From Anaeramoeba ignava (taxonomy: Eukaryota > Metamonada > Anaeramoebidae), in NCBI GenBank assembly GCA_028826165.1, contig JAPDFW010000105.1, positions 1 to 64,000 on the forward strand: a stretch of 64,000 bases of DNA. The letters run 5' to 3'. A program made the translations under genes and the position numbers. A model generated the notes under the pieces. It saw only the letters and a program-made list of their open reading frames with translations. It was not told the origin of the DNA and searched no databases. Of the stretch, positions 45,288 to 56,078 are shown in pieces (within the stretch, counting starts at the first letter, position 1; each line of letters opens with the position of its first letter).

Positions 45288-47049
45288 ATGTCTCGATTTA
45301 CTGTAATTAGATCAATTTACCTTTCTTTATTATTTTAAAAAAAAAAGTTTACAAAAAAATTATTCTTATTATTCTTATTATTCTTATTATTCTTATTATT
45401 CTTATTATTCTTATTATTCTTATTATTCTTATTATCCTTATTATTCTTTAATTTTTAATAATTTTTAATAAAAAAAAGTGCCATTTAGTTGATTCAGCTT
45501 ATCAACCAACAGTTTTTGGTGTTGTTATTTTAAGAGGTGATCATCTTTTTTTTGAAGCCGATAATTTTACACACGAAGCAAAATATTCAACGGTTTATAA
45601 TGTAAATTAAATAAAATAAAAAAAATTTAAATAAAGAAAAGCAATTAAAAAAAATTTTTCTCATTTTTTTTAGGTTGTTCTTGTTCCAAGATTTCTTTGT
45701 ATTATTTGTCATATTACAGATGGCAAAACATTTGGATTTAAATTTGAAACTCAAGAACAATTATTTTCTTTTGGGAAAGCTTTAAAAAAATACAAAGGTT
45801 TTTTTGCAAAAGGACCACAAGAAAATCAAAAAGAAAATGAAGAGAATCAAAAAGAAAATCAAAAAGAAGAAAATAAAAAAGAAAATCAAAAAGAAGAAAA
45901 TCAAAAAGAAGAAAATTTAAATCAGAAAGAAAATGAAAATCAAAATTTAAATCAGAAAGAAAATGAGAATCAAAATGAAAAAGAAAAAGAACAAAAACAA
46001 GACATTCAAAATGAACAAAAACAAGACATAAAAAAAGAAGAAAAAAAAGAAGAAAAAAAAGAAGACAATAAAATAATTCCACAACCAATGGAAAAGCCAA
46101 TGGAACAACAAATGGAAAAACCAATGGAACAAACAATAGAAAAACCAATGGAACAACAAATGGAACAAACAATAGAAAAACCAATGGAAGAACAAATGGA
46201 AAAACCAATGCAAAAAACACTTAAAAAAAAGCATAAAGATAAAGATGAGAATAAAAAAGGTAAAAAAGGTAAAAAGGGTAAAAAAGGTGTTCCTGTTGTT
46301 GTTCCCACAGATAAAGGAACAAGAAAAGGCAAAAAGGATAAAGGAACAAGAAAAGGCAAAAAAGATAAAGAAACAAAAGGAAATCAAGATACTAAATTAG
46401 AAAAAATCAAAAAAAAGAATTAAAAGAACAAAAAACACCCGATCAAAAAAAAAAAGAATTAAAATCTCATTTAACATTAATTGTTGATGATGATGATCAA
46501 GAATTTGCAAAACGAGAAGCTATTTTTGAAAATGAAATTTCACTCGATTTATTTTCAGATAAAATTGAATGCTTTTATGTTGTCAAGTTTCTTGGAAAAA
46601 ATTCTTCTTTTGGAGAAATTGGAGTTGGCCCTCAATCTTATCATATTAAACTTCCAAATAAAAATAAACTTAAGGCAGTTTATTCTAAAACAACTCGTCT
46701 TTTAACAAAAGACAATAGTCCTGATTGTCGTTTATATTTGGGTGATATTAAAAACACTTACATTGAATTTACTTTTAGAAATTTAGAAAAAACTAAAACT
46801 TTTGTTAAACATTTTGTGATTTCTCAAAGAAAATATGCAAAGGCTCAACAAAAGAAAAATCAACAACAAAAGAAAAATCAACAACAAAAGAAAAATCAAG
46901 AAACAACAAAAGAAACAACAAAAGAAACAAAAAAAGAAACAAAAAAAGAAACAAAAAAAGAAACAAAACAAGATAAAAAACAAGACAAGAAACAAGACAA
47001 GAAACAAGACAAGAAAAAAAATAAGAAAAAAAATAAGAAAAAAAAGTGA
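45288..47049 (+). CDS. Unrecognised three-exon protein with Lys/Gln/Glu-rich middle
   Basis: Exon 1 is 45288-45302 (five codons, MSRFT), exon 2 is 45479-45601 and exon 3 starts at 45674. Exons 2-3 begin with a compact region of ~80 residues (TVFGVVILRGDHLFFEADNF, VVLVPRFLCIICHITDGKTF). Then come ~200 residues of Asn/Gln/Lys/Glu repeats with PMEKPMEQ, and a second globular stretch (ECFYVVKFLGKNSSFGEIG, CRLYLGDIKNTYIEFTFRN). The protein ends in Lys/Gln/Asn repeats. A one-base frame change near 46405-46420 (A run) separates the two parts; both sides look protein-like, so I read one gene. The N-terminal strand pattern would suit a PH-like fold, but I cannot assign a family. Intron 1 contains a 9-bp TTATTATTC repeat. 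Confidence 0.6.
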
Positions 47050-47329
47050 ATAATTCTTCTTCTTATTATTCTTTTTTTTTTTCAAATTTTTTTACTCTTT
47101 TTTTTTCTATTTCTTTCTTTTTTCAAAATTAATTCAATTCAATTCAAAAATTTATTTTAAATTTGTTTTTCTTTCTTTCATATTTTTTATTATTTTTAAT
47201 GTTTTTGATTTTTTTTGGTTTTTCTTGATTTATAAGAAAAAAAAAATATTTGAGAAAAGAATAAATTTGAAAGAAAAAAAATTTTTTTTTGGGAATTCTT
47301 CTTTTTTTTTTTCTTTTTCTTTTTGAAAA

Positions 47330-50279
47330 TTAACAACATTTTCTTTTCTTTTTTTGAGAAGTTTCAACTTTATCTTTTTCTGGAAGAATAACAGAAGAAG
47401 TTTTTGGAACAAATTGAGGTGAATTCATTGCATCAAAAAAATTCCCATCTTTTTCTTTTGCAAATTTTAAAATTCTTTTTAGAATAGAAATAAAAGCTTG
47501 ATCCACATTAGTAGAAGCTAAAGCAGAAGTTTCAATAAAAGCAAGATTTCTTTCTTCTGCAAAAGTTTTTGCCTTTTAAAAAATAAAATTGAAATAAAAA
47601 TTAAAATTAAAAATTAAAATTAAAATTAAAATTAAAATTAAAATTAAAATCAAAATCAAATAAATACTTCTTCTGTTGTAACTTGTCTTGTATCTTCTAA
47701 ATCAATTTTATTTCCAACAAGTAATAATAATATATTTGGATTTGAATTTTCAATAACTTCATTTATCCATTTATTAACATTTTCAAAAGATTGATGAATT
47801 GTAATATCATAAACTACAAGAGCACCAACAGCTCCTCGGTAATAACTTTAATTGAGAGAATTATTTTTTAAATAAATATTTTTAAAATAAATATTTTTAA
47901 AATAAATATTTTTGAAATAAATATTTTTTAAATAAATATTTTTGAAATAAATATTTTTGAAATAAATATTTTTGAAATAAATATTTTTAAAATAAATATT
48001 TTTGAAAATAAATATTTTTGAAATAAATATTTTTGGAATAAATATTTTTTAAATAAATATTTTTTAATTGAATATTTTGGAAATAAATATTTTTGAAATA
48101 AATATTTTTGAAATAAATATTTTTGAAATAAATATTTTTAAATAAATATTTTAAAATAAATATTTTGAAATAAATATTTTTAAATAAATATTTTGGAAAT
48201 AAATATTTTTGGAATAAATATTTTTAATTGAATATTTTTAAAATAAATATTTTTAAATAAATATTTTTAATTGAATATTTTTGGAAATAAATATTTTTGA
48301 AATAAATATTTTGAAATAAATATTTTTGGAAATAAATATTTTTAAAATAAATATTTTTAAATAAATATTTTTGAAATAAATATTTTTAAAATAAATATTT
48401 TAAAATAAATATTTTTGAAATAAATATTTTTAAATAAATATTTTTAAATAAATATTTTTAAAATAAATATTTTTGAAATAAATATTTTGAATAAATATTT
48501 TTAAATAAATATTTTTGAAATAAATATTTTTAAATAAATATTTTTAAATGATTATTTTGAAATAAATATTTTTGAAATAAATATTTTTAAATAAATATTT
48601 TTAAAATAAATATTTTTAAATTGAATATTTTTAAAATGAATATTTTTGAAATAAATATTTTTGAAATAAATATTTTTGGAATAATTATTTTTGAAATAAA
48701 TATTTTTGAAATAAATATTTTTGAAATAAATATTTTTAAAATAAATATTTTTGGAAATAAATATTTTTGAATAAATATTTTTGAAATAAATATTTTGAAA
48801 TAAATATTTTGAATAAATATTTTTGAAATAAATATTTTTGAAATAAATATTTTTGAAATAAATATTTTTGGAATAAATATTTTGGAAATAAATATTTTTG
48901 AAATAAATATTTTTAAAATAAATATTTTTGGAAATAAATATTTTTGGAATAAATATTTTTGAAATAAATATTTTTGGAATAAATATTTTTGAAATAAATA
49001 TTTTTGAAATAAATATTTTTGGAAATAAATATTTTTGGAATAAATATTTTTTAATTGAATATTTTTAAAATAAATATTTTTGGTATTAATTACCTTGTTG
49101 TTACTGAATTATATCTTTCTTGTCCAGCAGTATCCTTAATTTTGTTTAATTTTTTTAAGAAAATTTTGATTATTAATTTTCTATTTAGAATTTTTTGGAA
49201 TTATTTTTTTCCAAACCCAAATTTGAGCTTTTATTATTTTATCTTCAACTTGAACAATTTTTGTTGCAAATTCAACACCAATTGTACTTTTAGAATCTGG
49301 ATCGAATTCATTTTTAGTAAATCTTGAAAGAAGATTTGATTTTCCAACTGCAGAATCTCCTATTTTTATATAATAATTAAAATTAAAATTAAAATTAAAA
49401 TTAAAATTAAAATTAAAATTAAAATTAAAATTAAAATTAAAATTAAAAATTAAAATTAAAATTAAAATTAAAATTAAAATTAAAATTAAAATTAAAATTA
49501 AAATTAAAATTAAAATTAAAATTAAATTTATAATTCAAATTAAAATTATAATTAAAATTATAATTAAAATTAAAATTAAAATTATAATTAAAATTAAAAT
49601 TATAATTAAAATTAAAATTATAATTAAAATTAAATTTATAATTCAAATTTTAAATGAATTTACCAACTAAAAGTATTTTAAATAAAAAGTCTTCTCTATC
49701 TTCAAAATCATCTTCTGTATTTTTCAAATTATCATCACTAGTATCATCAGTTTCATCACTATTATTTTTTACTTCCTTTTTTTTTGGGAATAAAATTATG
49801 AATTAAATAATTTACACAAAAAATTTTTACATTGCTTTCATTTAAATTTTCATTTTCATTTTCATTTTCATTTTCATTTTCATTTTCATTTTCGATTTTG
49901 ATTTTCATTTTCATTTTGATTTTCATTTTCTTTTTGATTTTCATTTTCATTTTCATTTTCATTTTGATTTTCTTTTTGATTTTCTTTTAAATTTTCATTT
50001 TGATTTTGATTTTCGTTTTCGCTCTAAATTAGTCATTTAAAAAAAAGGCAAAAAATTTGAATAAAAACGCCATTTTTTAAATTTGAAATTGAAATTGAAT
50101 TTAAAATTAAATTTAAATTAGAATTGAAATTAAAATTAGAATTGGAATTAAAATTAAAATTTAAATTAGAATTAGAATTAAAATTAAAATTGAAATTAAA
50201 ATTAAAATTAGAATTAAAATTAGAATTTAAATTAGAATTGAAATTAAAATTAAAATTTAAAATTAGAATTAATTACCAT
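47330..50279 (-). CDS. Rab11-like small GTPase with acidic N-terminal extension (7 exons)
   Basis: Exons: 50279-50277 (ATG only), 50023-49831, 49775-49664, 49360-49218, 49134-49094, 47845-47668 and 47572-47330. GTPase motifs: [43 protein letters not shown] and ETSALAS. The C-terminus KKKRKCC is a double-cysteine geranylgeranylation signal. Switch and interswitch residues and the ITTEEA-type helix resemble Rab11/RabA, so recycling-endosome traffic is the likely role. Before the G domain lie ~100 residues rich in Glu/Asn then Asp. Exon 2 is one base out of frame in the Glu/Asn repeat (near 49890), probably an indel in low complexity. The exon 4 donor is GTTTGG. Intron 3 is an AAAATT-type repeat, and intron 5 is the 14-16 bp satellite. 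Confidence 0.9.
47846..49093 (-). repeat. 14-16 bp satellite filling an intron of the Rab11-like gene
   Basis: In gene orientation the units read AAAAATATTTATTT(C), the same family as the array in the BTB-ARM intron at 27334-28662, and in the same direction relative to transcription. About 80 units over 1.25 kb. Confidence 0.9.
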
Positions 50280-50399
50280 TATTAAAAAAAAATTAATTTA
50301 AAAAAAGAGAAAAAAAATGAAAAAAAAATTCAAAAAAAAATTTTCATTTTTACTTTTTTTTTTAAATAAATTATTTTTATTAATTATTATTTTTTAATC

Positions 50400-53300
50400 A
50401 TGTCAAAATTTTCTAATTATAAAATTGGATTACAAAAAGCTTTAATTTCAAATAAAGAAAGTGAATTAAATAAATATAGGAAACTATTTAAAAAAAAAAA
50501 ATTTCTTCAAGTAAAAAAAGATTAAAAAAAGATTAAAATTGATTATAATTTTTAATTTGAAATTTTTAGCATTTCAACCCTTTATTTTTTGCTTTAGAAA
50601 ATAAATGTTCTTTAAACACAATTAAATTTTTACTTGATAAAGAAATTAGTCCAAATTCTATTCAAGAAAAAACACATTTATCAAAAAAAGTAAATTCAAA
50701 AAAACTAAATTCAAAAAAAGTAAATTCAAAAAAAGTAAATGATTTTTGAAAATTTAAATTTAAATTTAAATTTACTTTTTTAAAAATTTTATTTAGCAAA
50801 TTCACACAAATGAAAACAATTTAGAAATGACTGCTCTTCATTTTGCAGTTTCTATTAATTCAAGCACTGAAATTATTTCTGCTTTATTAGATGCAGGAGG
50901 TGATCCAAATTTACTTTCAGTAAATTTTTAAATTTTTAATTTTTAAATTTTAAATTTTTAATTTTTAAATTTTTAAATTTTGATTAGAATGTAATTATTA
51001 TTTTTGAGTTTTAATTTAAAGTTAAAATTTTAATTTTTTAATTTTAGATTGTAAATAAATATTTTTTTAGTTGAATTTAGAATTTAAAGAATTTAAAAAA
51101 TTTAAAAGGGATTTTCTTGTTTACATTATGCAATATATAAAAAATCAAATTATGAAACTATTAAAAAATTACTTGAATCTGGTTCAGATCCAAATCAAAT
51201 ACCTGTAAATCATATTTTAATATTAAAAATGAAAAATTAAAAATTAATTTTGGTTTTATAGCAAGTAAATTTTATTATTCTTTCAATCAAAAACAAAATC
51301 AAAAACAAATGATTAAAATAAAAATCATTTTATTGTTTATTTACTGATATTTTTTTTAAAAAAAAATAGTTAGTTCATTCAACTAAAAAAATAGAATTAG
51401 AAGTAAAAATCAAAATTAAAATATAAATTAAAATCAAAATTAAAATCAAAATCAAAATCAAAATTAAAATTAAAATTAAAATTAAAATAAAAATAAAAAT
51501 AAAAATAAAAATCAAAATCAAAATAAAATCAAAATCAAAATCAAAATCAAAATCAAAATCAAAATCAAAATCAAAATCAAAATTAAAATATAAATCAAAA
51601 TCAAAATCAAAATCAAAATCAAAATTAAAATTAAAATCAAAATCAAAATTAAAATAAAAATAAAAATCAAAATAAAAATCAAAATATAAATCAAAATCAA
51701 AATCAAAATCAAAATCAAAATAAAATTAAAATAAAAATAAAAATCAAAATCAAAATTAAAATCAAAATCAAAATCAAAATCAAAATCAAAATCAAAAAAA
51801 ATCAAAAATCAAAATCAAAATCAAAATTAAAATTAAAATTAAAATCAAAATCAAAATCAAAATCAAAATCAAAATTAAAAATCAAAATTAAAATTAAAAT
51901 TAAATCAAAATCAAAAATAAAAATCAAAATCAAAATAAAAATCAAAATTAAAAATAAATCAAAATCAAAATATAAATCAAAATCAAAATTAAAATATAAA
52001 ATCAAAATTAAAATATAAATCAAAATCAAAATCAAAATTAAAATAAAATCAAAATTAAAATTAAAATTAAAATCAAAATTAAAATCAAAATCAAAATCAA
52101 AATCAAAATCAAAATCAAAATCAAAATCAAAATCAAAATAAAAATAAAAATCAAAATCAAAATCAAAAATAAAAATCAAAAATAAAAATAAAAATAAAAA
52201 TAAAAATCAAAATAAAAATCAAAATTAAAATTAAAATCAAAATCAAAATCAAAATTAAAATATAAATCAAAATTAAAATCAAAATCAAAATCAAAATCAA
52301 AATCAAAATCAAAATCAAAATAAAAATAAAAATATAAATCAAAATTAAAATAAAAATCAAAATCAAAATTAAAATCAAAATCAAAATTAAAATAAAAATC
52401 AAAATAAAAATATAAATCAAAATCAAAATAAAAATCAAAATCAAAATCAAAATCAAAATCAAAATAAAAATCAAAATCAAAATTAAAATATAAATCAAAA
52501 TCAAAATAAAAATCAAAATCAAAATCAAAATAAAAATATAAATCAAAATCAAAATTAAAATCAAAATCAAAATATAAATTAAAATCAAAATCAAAATTTA
52601 GGTTACAAAAAAACCAATTTATCTCGCAATTGAAAATCAACATCCAGCACAAGTTATTCAACTTTTAATCGATTTTAAAGCTAAAATAAATCTTTTACAT
52701 GTTAATATTTGAAAAATTTTTTTCATTTCAAAAATTTTTTTTTAATTTAAATTTTTAATTATTTATTTAGATTCCAAATTTACTTCATCATGCTTGTAGA
52801 TTTAGTTCAGATTCTGAAATTTTTAAATTACTTTTATACTTAGGATTTGATTCAGATCGACCTGATGTTTGAATTTTAATTTCAAAAATGAAAAGAAAAA
52901 ATTTTTTAATTCCAAAAAAAGGATGTAAAAAAAAAAATTAATTTAGTTTGAATTTGAAAATGAGAATGAAAATTGATTTTTGTGTTTGTTTGTTGTTTTG
53001 ATATCTTTATTATTTAGGATGTAATTTGATAAATAATTTCATTTTATTAAAAAAAATAGTTTTATTAATAAAATTTGATTTAAAAACAAAAAGCATAAAG
53101 CTCCATTACATTTAATTTGCCAATATAATCCAACACTTGAAAATATCAAAATATTCATTGAATCAGGTGCAAATAAGAATGGACAAGATGTAATTTCATT
53201 TTTTAAAATTAAAATTCATTTTGAAAATTAAAATTAAAATTTTTAATAGTTTGTAAAAGAAAATTTTTTTATTGAAAATTATTTTTGATTGATTTTTTGA

Positions 53301-55252
53301 TTTGATTTTTTAAGTTTGTAAAATTTTGTTTTTCTTTTTAATCAAATTTACATTTGGTTTTTAAAAAAAAAAAAAAAGAAAAAAACTCCTCTTCATTATA
53401 TTTGTAGTGAACAAGAAGTTAATTTTGAATCTTTAAAATTTCTTATTAATTCTGGAGCTGATTTTTCGCTTCAAGATGTAAAAAATATCTATATTTGAAA
53501 TATAATTCATTTAAAAATGGAAAATTTTTTTTCCAAAAACATGAAAAGAACGTAAAAAATAATTTTCATTTTAAGAAAAAACAAAAAATTTATATAATTT
53601 AATTTTGTTTTTAGTTTGTATTTTCATTTTGAAAAGAAAATCATTTGATTTAAATTTAATTTTTTCTTTATTTAGAGAAGAACACCACTTCATTATCTTT
53701 GTCAAAGTTATAAAAATTTAGAATGTGTTAAATATCTTGTTAATCTTGGTGCAGATGTAAATATTCGAGATGTAAATTTACCAATAAAAAAAAATTTATT
53801 AAGTAAAATAATTGAAAATTTTTTTTAGTTGGTAAATAAATTTTTTTTTATTGAATTTAATTAATTATTTCATTTTGTTAAAAGGCAGTAAATTATTTTT
53901 AAAGGAAATTTTAGAAATGTTTTGAAGAAAAAAATAATAATATTTTATTGGAAATTTAAAAAAAAATATATTAGAATAAAACTCCTCTTCATTTTGCTTG
54001 TAGTTCTAAAGAAAATGATGAAATTATTCAATTTTTAATAAAATCGGGTTCAAATCCAAAAATATCTTCTGTAAATTTTTTTTATTTATTCAATTTTAAA
54101 AGGAAAATTAAAGAAACAAATTTGGAAATTATAAAAATAGTTTGTAAATTATTTTCATTTTCTTATTTTCTTAATTTTTATTTTTAATTTTGAATTTAGA
54201 ATGTATTTTGATTTTTTTCTGATTAAGATATATTTATTTGAATATTTCCTTTTTAAAATTAATTATAATTAATAAAAGCTTGTAAAGAAAAAAATATTTG
54301 AATTTAATCATGAAATTAAAAATTAATCAATTCAAATATTTTTATTAAAAGGGAGTAAATATTTTTATAATAATATTTAAAAATAATATTTAATATTTAT
54401 TTTTTATATAGCCTAAAACACCACTTCAAATGGCTGTTTTATCATCTGCAAATATTGACACAATTTTATTATTATTAGATTTTGGAGCAAAATCTACAGG
54501 AATAGTAATTTGAATAAAAATTAAAAATTTAGAATTAAAAAATTAAAAAATTTAAAAATTTTTATAAATAAAATATTTAGCGTGCTGTTAATGAAAAAAT
54601 GAGATGTTTATTTCAATATCATTCAAGTTTTATTGAAGATATGCAAAAATTATATGAAGATTCAGAAACTTGTGATCTTGAAGTACAAATATTAGATGGG
54701 AAAATAGGGTTTCATAAATTAATTTTGCAAAGTAGAATAGGATATGATTATTCACAAGTTTTAAGAGTGCTTCAAAAACATTATTTAAAATCAGTGAGTG
54801 TTTTTAAATGCTTTCTTTATACAGGACAAACCAAAAAAGAAGAAGAAGATGAAATTATCAAGATCATTTTGGAACAAATTGGAAGAATTGATTTGTTCGA
54901 TAAAGATTCACAGCATTATATTATTAATGATCTCACAAAAATGTGGGAAAAAGATGATGAAACAAAGGATTTTACAATTAAAGTCGGTGAAAATCAAATA
55001 CGAGTTCATAGAACTATATTGATTGCAAGAAGTGATTTATATAGAGGAATGTTTATAAGTGTTGTTGATGATTCTGCAGAGGTTCATGATTATTCTCAGA
55101 AAAGTTTTGATACTGTTTATGCTTTGATTCAGTTTTTTTATACTGAGAAATTAGACAAAAAAAATCTAATTGTGGATGAATTATATGATGCAATTGATTA
55201 TTATCAATTAAATGCGAATTCGATGCTTAGATACTTTTTAAATTTTGATTAA
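50400..55252 (+). CDS. Ankyrin-repeat / BTB protein with single-codon exons (about 613 aa)
   Basis: Main exons, all phase 0: 50400-50510, 50570-50689, 50797-50919, 51109-51204, 52602-52700, 52771-52866, 53094-53189, 53379-53477, 53676-53771, 53975-54070, 54412-54504 and 54581-55252. Exons 3-11 carry one ankyrin repeat each (KTPLHYICS, RRTPLHYLCQ, NKTPLHFACS). The last exon holds two BTB-like segments (CDLEVQILDGKIGFHKLIL; then FTIKVGENQIRVHRTIL, ARSDLYRGMFISVVDDSAEV) homologous to the end of the RCC1-BTB proteins. Fifteen AG-NNN-GT triplets in the introns are read as 3-nt exons (listed separately). A 33-nt stretch at 51370-51402 is open but not needed for the repeat and was left out. The donors of exons 5 and 6 are GTTAAT and GTTTGA. 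Likely role: adaptor or scaffold (inferred). Confidence 0.85.
50988..54354 (+). other. Cluster of 15 candidate 3-nt microexons
   Basis: Triplets flanked by AG and GT(A/T), by first base: AAT 50988, ATT 51048, CAA 51262, GAT 52922, GAT 53018, TTT 53250, TTT 53315, AAC 53549, TTT 53615, TTG 53829, GCA 53885, TTT 54141, AAT 54200, CTT 54279, GGA 54352. All insert one whole codon in phase 0. They divide the long introns into pieces of 53-93 nt, apart from the repeat-filled one after 51264. The gene's undivided introns are 59, 70, 76 and 107 nt. Two triplets per junction add exactly the two residues missing between the Asp ending one exon and the N/R/K-K/R-T-P-L-H start of the next. Inferred from sequence only. 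Confidence 0.7.
51403..52601 (+). repeat. Simple-sequence intron, AAAATC/AAAATA hexamers
   Basis: About 1.2 kb of AAAATC, AAAATT and AAAATA units inside an intron of the ankyrin-BTB gene. Long open frames of Asp/Phe or Ile/Leu on the minus strand here come from the repeat. Confidence 0.92.
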
Positions 55253-55294
55253 TTTTCTCATTTAAATTTTTATTACATTTTTCTTTTTTTCAAT

Positions 55295-56078
55295 CTAAAT
55301 TAAATCTGAATTATCTAATTCAAATTGTTCAATAAAATCATTTAATCTTTTTCTTTCCTTTTCTTTTTCAATTTCCTGAATTTGTAAATAAACTTCATTT
55401 TGTAAATCATTTCCTCCTTTTATCCAAGCAAATGCTAATTTTTTTTGTTTCCAATCAATAGAATTTGAATTTAAATTTTTCAAATTTGGACAACAAAAAA
55501 GAATTTTATTTGCCAAAAAAGGATCAAATTGAAGAAGTTGAGAATTTCCAGAAATATCAAGAAGAAGAATATTGGGTAAATATTTAAGAATATTTGTAAT
55601 TTCAACTGATGAATTAAGTTTGTTATTTGATAAATCCTAAAGTATTTAAATTTCCAATTTTTTTCAATTCATTTAAATCTTCATTTGATTCAATTAAATT
55701 CCCTTTAATTCTTAAAGTTTTTAATTTTTTTAAACAAGAAATTGATTCAATTTTGGAAATTATATTATAACTTAAATCTAATTCTTCAAGAAAAATTAGT
55801 GAATCAAGATTTTCAATTTTAGAAATTGAATTATGACTTAAACTTAAAAATTCAAGTTGAATAAGTTTTTCCAATCCAGTTATTTTTTTAATATTGTTAT
55901 TATTTAGATATAAAGTTTTTAAATTGATATATTTTTCTAAATTTTCTATTTTTTTAATGTTTTTTGTTTGTAAATAAAGGATTGTATTTAATTCTGGAGT
56001 TACATACATTCCTTTCATTCTTCCTAATTTAATAAGAAATTTTTTTGTAATTTTTTGTGATTTATTTTTTGAAATCAT
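55295..56078 (-). CDS. SDS22-type leucine-rich-repeat protein (one frame break)
   Basis: Residues ~30-150 are LRRs of 22 residues with the pattern LxxLxLxxNxIxKIexL (YLNNNNIKKITGLEKL, SLSHNSISKIENLDSL, DLSYNIISKIESISCL). The next repeat (DLSNNKLNSSVEI) continues in another frame from about 55636, where an extra G (TTAGGATTTATC instead of TTAGATTTATC) breaks the frame. The C-terminal part ends with a cap-like region (IDWKQKKLAFAWIKGGND) and an acidic helix. Such proteins act as scaffolds for PP1 or in cilia; which applies here is unknown. The gene ends 42 bases from the convergent stop of the ankyrin-BTB gene. It is probably one gene of ~260 residues. Confidence 0.75.

Noticed and set aside
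51370-51402. A possible 11-codon exon (LVHSTKKIELE) in the ankyrin-BTB gene
   Set aside because: It has usable splice sites, but without it the CAA triplet alone gives perfect ankyrin spacing, so it is more likely intronic. Kept as uncertain.
51518-52661. Asp-Phe / Ile-Leu repeat frames on the minus strand
   Set aside because: AAAATC-type intron repeat inside the plus-strand ankyrin-BTB gene.
50988-54354. Reading the AG-NNN-GT sites as recursive splice sites rather than exons
   Set aside because: Recursive sites have AG directly joined to GT with nothing between; here the gap is always exactly three bases and the added codons fit the protein.
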